A stretch of DNA of 49,593 nucleotides from CAVPDE01 sp964580575. Lineage in GTDB: Bacteria > Desulfobacterota > DSM-4660 > Desulfatiglandales > HGW-15. The stretch lies in NCBI GenBank assembly GCA_964580575.1, contig CAZOLJ010000030.1, positions 1 to 49,593 on the forward strand, in the 5' to 3' direction. How positions within the stretch are numbered: the first letter of the stretch is position 1; every line of letters starts with the position of its first letter. Both the position numbers and the translations under genes were made by a program. Of this stretch, positions 1-7,561 are shown one piece after another. A model generated the notes under the pieces. It was given only the letters and a program-made list of their open reading frames with translations. It searched no databases and was not told the origin of the DNA.

Positions 1-59
1 TTAGCCTTATCGAGAGGTCAAAGCGCACCAAATCTCGGAAGCACCCTGTGTTGGATTAG
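1..59 (+). CDS. C-terminus of antitoxin (partial, runs off window)
   Basis: An open frame from base 3 to a TAG at 57-59 encodes SLIERSKRTKSRKHPVLD, cut by the window edge. It stops 8 bases before the ATG of a PIN-domain toxin, and its basic, proline-containing tail resembles the ends of Phd- or AbrB-like antitoxins. The identification rests mainly on position, since type II antitoxin genes normally lie directly upstream of their toxin. The DNA-binding part is outside the window. Confidence 0.5.
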   Translation, partial: SLIERSKRTKSRKHPVLD

Positions 60-67
60 GCTCCCTT

Positions 68-487
68 ATGGCTTATCTCTTCGATACGGATGCCATCTCC
101 GAATTGCTGCGGTCCCGGCCTGCGTCGACCTATGTGGAATGGCTGAGAGCCGTTCCCCAATGGGATCAGTTTACGAGCGCCGTGGTCATAGGGGAGTTAT
201 ACCGTGGAGCCTTGCGCTCCCCCGCACGGGAGCGCCATCTGGCGAATATCCGGGAACGTATTCTGCCTGCTGTAACCGTGCTGCCCTATGATGTGGCTGT
301 TGCTGAGGTGTGTGGATTCTTGTCTGCAGAGTTGAAGAAGACAGGGCAAGTTCTCGCTGATGCGGATCTTCAGATTGCGGCAACAGCGGTCTATCACAAC
401 CTTGAACTGGTCACCGGAAACCTCCGGCATTTCGCTCGCATTCCCCGGCTTCGGTGCGAGCCGGTGCTGGCCAACGCTCGCCGATAA
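68..487 (+). CDS. PIN-domain toxin, VapC/FitB-like
   Basis: This 139-residue protein has the size and layout of a VapC-type endoribonuclease toxin. The PIN acidic residues are visible: Asp6 and Asp8 in FDTDAISELL, Glu43 in VVIGELYRGA, Asp98 and Asp100 in LADADLQIAA, and a late Thr/Asn in VTGNLRHF near 116-118. Members cleave specific RNAs with divalent metal and are silenced by the cognate antitoxin, whose end lies immediately upstream. All expected catalytic residues are present, so it looks intact. It sits at the edge of a decayed anti-phage island, a common place for such modules. The RNA target cannot be read from sequence. Confidence 0.85.
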   Translation: MAYLFDTDAISELLRSRPASTYVEWLRAVPQWDQFTSAVVIGELYRGALRSPARERHLANIRERILPAVTVLPYDVAVAEVCGFLSAELKKTGQVLADADLQIAATAVYHNLELVTGNLRHFARIPRLRCEPVLANARR

Positions 488-615
488 TAGGAAAAGCATC
501 CGCTTGCGTGTCGATGGCTGGCAAGCCGACAGGCATTGGCTGATGTCTCAAGACGTGATCTTGCTTTTACTATAGTCAGATAACTGAAGTCGGTAACCCC
601 GGCAACCGGAGGCAC

Positions 616-2395
616 ATGCAGCGTCGGGCCTTCAACCGGATGGGCTACGACAGGAAACTCACCTATTGCGTGCGTCCCGAAGAGATCGCCGGTCCCTCGG
701 AAGCGGCCTGGCAGGAGATCAACGCCCAACTGGGAACGGAGGCGCACGGCCTGGCGGAACTGGTCAACGAACTGGGCAGGAGACGTTTCGGCCACGCCCT
801 CCGCGTCGGCGACGCCTTCTGCGGCGGAGGGAGCGTCCCCTTCGAGGCCGCGGTCATGGGTTGCGACGTCTATGGGGCGGACCTCAGCCCCCGTGGGGGC
901 GCTCCTGACCTGGGCGGCCATCCATCTGATCGGAGGCGGCGCGGAGACGGCGAAGGAGATCCAAAAGGTTCAGAAGCAGGTCTGTGACGCCGCGGGGCAC
1001 CAGATCGAGACCTGGGGGATCGAGCGGAACGACGAGGGCTGGCGGGACGAGACCCCGGGCAAGACCGTCGGAAAGGGGTGGAAGGCCGACTATTATCTTT
1101 ACTGCATCGAGGCGACGGACCCCGTCACGGGTTGGCGGGTCCCCCTGGCCCCCTCATGGATCATCGGGCAGAAGACGAAGACCATGGCCCGCCTGATTCC
1201 CGACAAAAAAACAAAATCATTCCGAATCGAGATCGTCCAGGACGCAAGCTCGGAAGAGATGGAAAAGGCCAAGAGGGAACACACCTGGGCCAACGGCATT
1301 TGCTGTCCTGTGGACAGGGAGGGAAATCCGATCCCGCCGGAAATGCGAAGCGCCACCCCCATCGAGGCGCTCCGGGGTCGCGAGGGGCTGCGGCGATGGG
1401 AAAACGAGGATCTTGTGCCGCGGCCGGACGATGCCCTCCAGGAGCGCCTCTACTGCATCCGTTGGGTGGATCCGGAGACGGGCGAGAAATGCTATCGGGC
1501 GCCAACGAAAGCCGATGTGAAACGGGACATCAAGGTTCTGCGCTTGCTGAAGGAGCGCTTTCAGGAGTGGCAGGCCAAGGGATTCATCCCCTGCCGGAAA
1601 ATCGAAGAGGGCGCAAAAACGGATGAGCCGATTCGCACACGGAGCTGGACTCACTGGCATCACCTCTACAATCCCCGGCAGTTGCTGATGATCGGGCTGT
1701 TCCAGGAGCTGGCGGTCGAGACGGCGAAAACCCCAAAGACTGGCGCAGCGCTTCTCCTCGGCGTCGGACGGATGGCTGACTGGTGCTCACGATTGTGCCG
1801 GTGGGATTCCAGTGCAGCGAACGAGAAAGGCGCGCAAGCCTACTTCAATCAGGCCTTGAACACCCTGTCCAACTATGCGACCAGGGCGCATAGCGCTTTG
1901 AAGACGACCTGGCCTCTCACCTTTCCGGAAAGGAGTATCGCTTGCGATTCCCAGGTCATTCCCCTGGACACTCGAATGACGACCCACGCCGCCGACCTCT
2001 GGATCACCGACCCCCCCCCTACGCCGCCGCCGTCAATTACGAGGAACTCTCCGAACTCTTCCTCGCCTGGCACGAAAAGCGCCTGCCCGTCCTCTTTCCC
2101 GAGTGGTACGCCGACAGCAAGCGCGCCCTGGCCGTCAAGGGGGCGGATGAAAACTTCCGGATCGCTGCTGCGACAGATCCTCTTTGCCGTGTACAAGACC
2201 GCCGAGGAAGATGATCCGCGCCTGGGGCTGGATTATCTCAAGCAGGAGATTTCCAATTACTGAGACCGCCGGCAGACGATCATCGCCCTGCTGAACTATC
2301 TCTCGCAGAAGCCATCCCCCACGATGACGCACTGGAAAAAGGATGTCGAGGCGGCCCATCTCCTTCTGGGGGCCGTGGAAGGAGACGGCGTATGA
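616..2395 (+). pseudogene. DUF1156-type DNA adenine methyltransferase, broken
   Basis: Three reading-frame segments together read as a DUF1156-family methyltransferase of the anti-phage-associated type, normally about 900-1000 residues. Frame one carries YCVRPEEIAGPS and the SAM-binding motif DAFCGGGSVPFEAA, then shifts at a run of five C at 888-892, where DLSPVGALLTWAA would need four. Frame two carries LYCIRWVDPETG and SWTHWHHLYNPRQLL, then shifts at nine C (2011-2019) inside the catalytic TDPPYA motif, which would need seven. The third segment (AVNYEELSELFLAWHEKRLP) ends near 2160, where several hundred family residues are missing before LLRQILFAVYKTAEEDD. A TGA at 2261-2263 precedes a tail that stays open to TGA at 2393-2395. 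The N-terminus is also missing. It cannot make a normal enzyme. Confidence 0.82.
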
Positions 2396-2477
2396 TCAGC
2401 AATGATTGTCTCACGGACAAAACAAGAAGAAAAATCCATGTTCGTATGTGTTCATGCGTGTCCCATTCATCTTTATG

Positions 2478-2486
2478 TGTTATAAT
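2478..2486 (+). promoter_or_regulatory. Extended -10 promoter of the second TA operon
   Basis: TGTTATAAT is a perfect sigma-70 -10 hexamer (2481-2486) with the TGn extension. It lies 39 bases before the antitoxin ATG at 2526. No good -35 is visible at the usual spacing, as expected for extended -10 promoters. The same nine bases occur upstream of ftsH. Confidence 0.6.
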
Positions 2487-2525
2487 CCTTATCTACCCTA
2501 TTCTTCAAAGGAAGTGAGGAGGAGC

Positions 2526-2816
2526 ATGAAAACGACACATTTTTCAGAGGAAAAATTCCTTCAGAAGTTCAAGAGACTTCCTGAAGGTCGAAAGACACAG
2601 GTACTGGACTTCATAGACTTTCTCGCGAGGAAGAAACCCCCGCAGTCGAGCGAAGGGGATGCCTATGCAGCAAGGCTGGAAGCGCTCCGTTTGAAAATAC
2701 GGGAGAAAGGCGGCCTCGTTATAGGGAAAAGGAAGGATCAGGTGATCAACAAACTCAGGGCTACCAGGGAAACCATTTGGAAAGAAGACTATGCGGATCG
2801 TTTTGGACAGCAATGA
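2526..2816 (+). CDS. Antitoxin of a PIN-toxin pair (VapB/DUF2281-like)
   Basis: A 96-residue, charged protein. The start at 2526 is preferred over an upstream in-frame ATG at 2406 because GAGGAG precedes it closely and the promoter-like TATAAT at 2481-2486 would lie inside the longer version. The N-terminus (FSEEKFLQKFKRLPEGRKTQ) with DFIDFLARK resembles short DUF2281-type antitoxins, and the basic C-terminus probably wraps the toxin. It overlaps the downstream PIN toxin by 26 bases, the usual translational coupling of antitoxin and toxin. The family assignment is tentative; the role follows from the overlap. Confidence 0.7.
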   Translation: MKTTHFSEEKFLQKFKRLPEGRKTQVLDFIDFLARKKPPQSSEGDAYAARLEALRLKIREKGGLVIGKRKDQVINKLRATRETIWKEDYADRFGQQ

Positions 2817-3228
2817 GTACATCCTGGGGCTTGATACCACCTCTGGCCCGAGCCCATCTTCCAGGCTGCTCGATCTTGTTCGAATCCTCATCGACGAATC
2901 AGAAGAATTCCGTCTCCTTGTTCCGGAGATTATTCTCAGGGAGATACAGAGGAATCTTCCCTCAAACCTTGAAAAGGACTTCTTCAGACTGATCCAGTCT
3001 TCTCAGAAGATCGAGTATCACGATCTGGTTCAAGTGCCCAAGACGACCTTTCATAAATATCGGCAGCAGAAGAGCCTGAAGCAAGCCGATGCGTTGATAG
3101 CAGCCTTTGCCGACTTCATGAAGGTCGATTATATTGTTTCTGAGAACCGTCACATTTACAGGGATCTCAAGACCACTGGTTTCATTACCCTTACGGCGCA
3201 GAGCTTTCTAGATCTCATCGAAGGATGA
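2791..3228 (+). CDS. PIN-domain toxin, second TA pair
   Basis: A 145-residue PIN-fold protein. The acidic site can be traced: Asp6 in IVLDSNEYI, Glu51 in ILREIQRNL, Asp100 in KQADALIAAFA and the SENRHIY segment (Glu118, Asn119) that closes the site. The gene starts inside the antitoxin gene, overlapping by 26 bases in another frame. It resembles the PIN (PF13470-like) class rather than classical VapC, which would fit its N-terminal NEYILGL. It lies between two remnants of a defence island and, unlike them, is undamaged, suggesting either later insertion or selection by its addictive nature. Target RNA unknown. Confidence 0.8.
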   Translation: MRIVLDSNEYILGLDTTSGPSPSSRLLDLVRILIDESEEFRLLVPEIILREIQRNLPSNLEKDFFRLIQSSQKIEYHDLVQVPKTTFHKYRQQKSLKQADALIAAFADFMKVDYIVSENRHIYRDLKTTGFITLTAQSFLDLIEG

Positions 3229-3270
3229 GAGGAAGAAGGACACGGATCCGGAAAACGACCCTATTGCCTT

Positions 3271-4332
3271 ATGATACATCGGTATTCCTCCCGCCGCAGT
3301 CCATTGAAAGATTTCCTGGCCACTCAATTGTAGGGCGCCCGCCGGTATGACAGAATTGCAGGCTTCTTCAGCTCTTCGCTGCTGGAGGTGGCAGGCGAAG
3401 CTCTGGAGCGAATGAAACCGGAAGACGGCAAGGCCTGCGTTCGGGTGGTCTGCAACTCTTGCCTCAATCCCCTGGACGTTCAGACCGCCCGGGCGGCCAA
3501 GTGGGGGATGCACCGCGAATGGTGCACCTCGCTCCCCGACGAGATTGGAGCACCCATGAAGGCCAGGCTTCAGCGGCTCTACGATTTTCTCCAGAGCGGC
3601 CTTCTCAAGGTGAAGGTTCTCCCCGACGAGGATCCGAAACTCCGCCAGGTGGAGCGAGTTCTCACAACGAATGACACCGTTGCCGGCGGCTGGTTGTCCC
3701 TGGGTTGCATCATTTTCAGCCAGTTCTACGACTCGGTCCTCTGGCTGGGCCGACAGCTATCCGCACGGATGCCGGATGAAAAAATCGCCGTCTATGCCGG
3801 CGCCGCAAAATCGGGGATCATCGAGAAGGACGAATTCCGCCGTCTAAACCGCGATGAAATTAAAAGAAGAATCACCACCGGGGATTTGCGACTGGTGATT
3901 GGAACGGAAGCAGCGTCGGAGGGGCTCAACCTCCAGCGTCTGGGGTCCCTCATCAATCTGGACCTTCCCTGGAATCCGACTAGATTGGAGCAGCGCAAAG
4001 GGCGAATTCAGCGAATTGGGCAGTTGCGATCCGAGGTCCTGATCTACAACATGCGCTATAGGGGTTCCGTGGAGGACCGGCTCCATCGGCTCCTCTCCGA
4101 ACGCCTGGCAAATATACGGAACATGTTCGGCCAGATCCTCGACACCCTGGAAGACGTTTGGGTCGCCGCCGCCCTGCAGGACGAAGAGGAGGCCAAACGG
4201 GTCATCGACGCCGTGCCGAAACGTCACCCCTTCGAAATGCGTTACGACCGGATTGAGAACGTAGATTGGGAGTCGTGCAGCCGGGTTCTGGATTCTGCAA
4301 GCCAGTTGGAGGCGCTGCGGAAGGGGTGGTGA
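3271..4332 (+). pseudogene. PLD-like/SNF2 helicase anti-phage protein, broken
   Basis: One frame from ATG 3271 to TGA 4330-4332 reads MIHRYSSRRSPLKDFLATQL, then TAG at 3331-3333, then GARRYDRIAGFFSSSLLEVA. This matches the N-terminus of the phospholipase D-like anti-phage helicases found beside DUF1156 methyltransferases. At about 3630 the N-terminal domain (ending VKVLPDE) jumps in frame to DPKLRQVERVL, which belongs to the C-terminal helicase lobe with motif V (GTEAASEGLNLQ) and motif VI (QRKGRIQRIGQ). The PLD HKD site and helicase motifs I-III, including Walker A and DExx, are therefore missing. Normal members are around 1000 residues; 354 codons remain. A GTG at 3388 could restart translation, but the product would lack ATPase and nuclease sites. 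Confidence 0.82.
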
Positions 4333-4909
4333 GACTTCTCACGAGCATAGATCAGGATGCGAAAAGAGTTAGAATTATGTCAGGGATAGGTTGGCGAAAA
4401 CTGCCTGCCTCACTTGACACCTCCCCTGTGCTGAAAAAGAAGGAGGGCGACTACCGGGATGCCACTACGTTTCTAGAATTGATATAGATAGACACTTCAC
4501 CGCGGCAATAGGCAGGTCCAAACAGGTTGTCAGTTCTGCAAAGATTGGGAGTTCAGATATCTCCTGGAGATCACAGCCTCACCCAATCCTGCGATATTCA
4601 TCGAAATCATGCAATTTCAGACCTAACTCCATCCCACGATATGCCTTTATCGCTGCCCTCACTACTCCTAGAACTGACCCTCTGATCTTCGATCATAGTT
4701 GTCAGAACGAGGCGATCTCGGAAATCAGTGCCCATATCCATTCGGGCAAAGGGGTTTCGTCAGGATGAGATGCGGCTTCAAGGGGCAAAGTCCACTTTGA
4801 TCGCGGATATCTATAACGGCTCTTTTCCTGATCGATGGGAAGTCGTGCTGCCACACGGGGCATTCCCCCCCCAAGGCGGGCAGGCCTGGCAAAGGCGAGT
4901 GAACATGGA
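4333..4909. other. 577-bp gap after the defence remnants; no intact gene
   Basis: No convincing complete gene was found. On the minus strand a possible decayed small reading frame is visible: ATG near 4741 encodes MDMGTDFRDRLVLTTM and continues, after a frame change around 4685, into AYRGMELGLKLHDFDEYRR, ending at TGA 4579-4581. Its composition looks coding, but no family was recognised. On the plus strand short open stretches at 4377-4487 and 4728-4949 have no recognisable domain. The segment probably holds more island debris. Confidence 0.35.
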
Positions 4910-6454
4910 TCATAAAAGGCCGTCTGTTCGAGAGTTGATCGCGAAGTAGGGTTCGGTTTTGACCTTCTTGGGCCAGCCTTCGTAGTAGCGGATCACGTGG
5001 TGCTTCAGTTCATCCATGGCCTGGACCAGGGCCTTTTCCTTGTCGGTTCTCGGCCGGGACGCCGCTTCGGCAAGACGACCGGCAATCGCTTCCTCTTCCA
5101 AGGTCAGCAACTTCCCATTCTTCACCACGATGCGACCATTGACCATGACCGTGTGGACATGAGATCCCAGACCCCGGTAGAGAAGCACATCGATCGGATC
5201 ATGAGACGGATCGACAAAAGGATGACACATCTTCTCATAGTCCAGGAGCACCATGTCGGCCAGCTGTCCCGGTTCGAGACGGCCGAGCTCCTGTCCGAAG
5301 CCGAGAAGGGCAGCGTTGTTCTCCGTGGTCATCTTGAAAACATCCCTTGCGCTCATGTGAGGAGAGTCGAGTTCCAGAGAGGGGAGACGATGAAGCAGGT
5401 AGCAGACCTTCATCTCCTGGATCATGTCGTCGTCATCGTTGATGGATTTTCCGTCCATTCCAAGACCGACCATCACGCCCGCCTTGAGCATGTGATAGGC
5501 CGGCGAGATGCCGTTCCGCACCCTGAGGTTGCAGGAAGGATGATGGGTCACGGCTGTGCCGGTCTTGGCGAGAAGCTCGATGTCCTTTTCCGTTGGCCAC
5601 ACGCAGTGTCCAACCACCACTCCGCGGGCGAGAAACCCGATGTCATTCATATGCTGGACAAGGGTTTTTCCGAGGAACTGGAGGCCATAGACCTTCTGAA
5701 AGATGGACTGCACCGCGTGAACGTGGATAGGAGCGTTCAGCTCAACAGCTGCCTTCCGGACCTCTAAAAGAAGGCCGTCCGTGCACCACTGAGGTGCCAG
5801 GGGTCCGAACCCGATGCGGCACATGGGACTCTGATACTGCTGATAAAGGGCTCTGACGGCTTCGACGAAGTTTGCCGCAGACAGGGACCCGGCGGGTGGA
5901 GGAGTGGTCAGGATCTTCCTGAGGGTTTCAGGCAAAGAGGCGAGGAACGCTTTGTTGTCCCCGTAAACAAAAGGGTTGTCGTTGCGAACGCCGGGGTTGA
6001 ACTGGACCCGCATACCGGCATCGCTGTAAGCCTTGATCCCCTCATCGAATTCCTGCTGAAAGCCCGCGGGATCCTTGAGGATGTGGTTGTGCATGGCCGT
6101 GGTGACACCTGATTTGAGCAGACGTGCCGCAGAGTAGGCAATGTCGTCATAGGTGGAGACGGGAATGTATTTTCGCGTGTCCAGGAGCCACGATTCGAGG
6201 GTGTTGTCCAAAGCGCCCCGCTGAAAGTCCGTCAGCCCCCGGCCGTGGCCGTGACCGTTGATCAGTCCCGGGATGAGAAGAAACTGATCGCCGCCGAACC
6301 GCTCGGCCTTGGGGTAGCGCATCAAGAGATCTTCGTAAGCGCCGACTGCTTCGATTTTCTCCCCCGCCACAGCTACGGCGCCGCCGTGAATGACCGGTTG
6401 ATCATGGGCAGGGACAAGGTGGCCGGCTCGGACCAGCATGGTTACTACGGACAT
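4910..6454 (-). CDS. Amidohydrolase, ATZ/TRZ (chlorohydrolase/deaminase) type
   Basis: A 514-residue metal-dependent hydrolase of the amidohydrolase superfamily. The metal site is visible: the HxH motif in LINGHGHGRG after beta-strand 1, a His in PIHVHAVQS, the VVGHCVWP His and the late Asp in GLGMDGKSINDDDD. The C-terminal strand returns to the composite beta domain (GQLADMVLLD), as in this family. The start is set at 6454, where AAGGAGG lies just upstream; the longer frame to 6613 runs into a palindromic repeat. Relatives deaminate or dechlorinate N-heterocycles (cytosine, guanine, triazines) or hydrolyse related C-N bonds. The substrate cannot be told. It stands alone, with no transporter in the same operon. 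Confidence 0.85.
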   Translation of the reverse strand: MSVVTMLVRAGHLVPAHDQPVIHGGAVAVAGEKIEAVGAYEDLLMRYPKAERFGGDQFLLIPGLINGHGHGRGLTDFQRGALDNTLESWLLDTRKYIPVSTYDDIAYSAARLLKSGVTTAMHNHILKDPAGFQQEFDEGIKAYSDAGMRVQFNPGVRNDNPFVYGDNKAFLASLPETLRKILTTPPPAGSLSAANFVEAVRALYQQYQSPMCRIGFGPLAPQWCTDGLLLEVRKAAVELNAPIHVHAVQSIFQKVYGLQFLGKTLVQHMNDIGFLARGVVVGHCVWPTEKDIELLAKTGTAVTHHPSCNLRVRNGISPAYHMLKAGVMVGLGMDGKSINDDDDMIQEMKVCYLLHRLPSLELDSPHMSARDVFKMTTENNAALLGFGQELGRLEPGQLADMVLLDYEKMCHPFVDPSHDPIDVLLYRGLGSHVHTVMVNGRIVVKNGKLLTLEEEAIAGRLAEAASRPRTDKEKALVQAMDELKHHVIRYYEGWPKKVKTEPYFAINSRTDGLL

Positions 6455-6491
6455 GTGAATTCCTCCTTGGCGTAGAAACGATGATGACGAG

Positions 6492-6619
6492 GTGTCGTGT
6501 CTCAAAGGTATCTTGATTGGAGTGTCATTTCGACCGCAGGGAGAAATCTTGGCGTTCAGAACGGTTCGAAGATCTCTCCCTCCGGTCGAGATGACAGCCC
6601 ATTTGCGAGACACGACACT
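6492..6619. repeat. Nested palindromic repeat, family R1 copy a
   Basis: Outer arms GTGTCGTGTCTC near 6492 and GAGACACGACAC near 6607 are inverted repeats. Inside them a second pair pairs TGTCATTTCGACCG (from 6523) with CGGTCGAGATGACA (to 6596), each next to an AGATTTCTCCCT-like block. The whole could fold as one long hairpin. A relative lies at 19480-19572. It occupies the 345-bp space between the amidohydrolase start and the rubrerythrin end; the rest of that space shows no gene. Confidence 0.75.
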
Positions 6620-6799
6620 GGTGGGAGAATGAATAGACCAGATGGGCAGGGTTGTAAACTGTTTTTCAAGGTAAGTTGCAGGTTGCTAATTGGGGGTCGC
6701 TTTGAAAGAAAGGACTGAGGGATGAGCAAAGAGGACTGAGTCGAATGGAACAGCAAATCGTTCCACTGCGTTACCCAGTCCTCACACCTCAGTCCCTTT

Positions 6800-7375
6800 C
6801 TAGTAATTCTCCGCGAAAAGCTCAAAGTAGGCTTGGGGATGCTGGCAGGTAGGGCACTTTGCCGGGGCTTCCACAGCCTCCATCACGCGCCCGCAGTTTC
6901 TGCACTTCCAGAGAGCTTTCTGGGGTTTCTTGAAAACGGTCTTGCTCTGAACCGCTTCAATGAGCTTGTTGTATCGTTTTTCATGCCACTCTTCAACGGC
7001 ACCGATCTGCTTAAACGTCTCTGCGGCTTCTTTGAAGCCCTCCTGAATCGCCTGATCCGCAAATCCGGTGTAGAGAGTCGTCCATTCGTGTCTCTCGCCT
7101 TCGGCAGCCGCCTTCAGTTGACCCAGTGTGTCGGCGCTGAGACCTGCGGGATAGCCCGCTGTGATCGTGGCCTCGCCGCCTTGAAGGTGTTTAAAAAACA
7201 TTTTGGCGTGTTCTTTCTCGTTGTCGGCGGTTTCAGCAAAGATGCTGCTGATCTGTTCGTAACCCTCTTTTCGGGCAATGCTGGCTGCGAAGGAATAGCG
7301 GTTTCTGGCTTGGGACTCGCCGGCAAAAGCGGCCAGAAGATTGTGCTCTGTCTTGGATCCTCTAAGTGTCGGCAT
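6800..7375 (-). CDS. Rubrerythrin
   Basis: A 191-residue non-haem di-iron peroxidase with the standard two-domain layout. The N-terminal ferritin-like domain has the iron-ligand carboxylates and His in AFAGESQARNRY, ADNEKEHAKMF, EGERHEW and GAVEEWHEKRY. The C-terminal rubredoxin-like domain has two Cys pairs, CRNC and CPTC, near residues 159-177. Rubrerythrins reduce hydrogen peroxide in the cytoplasm of anaerobes using electrons from rubredoxin or NAD(P)H. AAAAGGAGATG precedes the start. It appears monocistronic between an amidohydrolase and a divergent crotonase gene. It supports an anaerobic host exposed to occasional oxygen. Confidence 0.96.
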   Translation of the reverse strand: MPTLRGSKTEHNLLAAFAGESQARNRYSFAASIARKEGYEQISSIFAETADNEKEHAKMFFKHLQGGEATITAGYPAGLSADTLGQLKAAAEGERHEWTTLYTGFADQAIQEGFKEAAETFKQIGAVEEWHEKRYNKLIEAVQSKTVFKKPQKALWKCRNCGRVMEAVEAPAKCPTCQHPQAYFELFAENY

Positions 7376-7561
7376 GTTTCATCTCCTTTTGCGGTAGTTT
7401 AGAGTTGAAATTGAATAGAATTTAGGGATGCCCACGAGCGGTGTCAAGTGGGCCTCCGCAGGTAAGGATCGAATGAAAAAATCCCCTTGGTTTCTTGTCC
7501 GCTTTGGTGTAGGGGAGGGCTGTCGCTCCGGGATAGAAATGCCGTGGATAAGGAAAAGAAT

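Noticed and set aside
2011..2019. Programmed frameshifting at the nine-C tract as a normal expression mechanism
   Set aside because: The same gene also has another frameshift, a missing N-terminus, a large deletion and a TGA, so a productive recoding event would not restore an enzyme.
2261..2263. TGA as selenocysteine in the methyltransferase tail
   Set aside because: Relatives have Trp, not Cys, at this place, no SECIS-like hairpin is evident and the gene is otherwise broken. A TGG to TGA change is simpler.
4997..5767. 256-codon open frame opposite the amidohydrolase
   Set aside because: The minus-strand amidohydrolase metal motifs span the same region; the plus frame has no domain.
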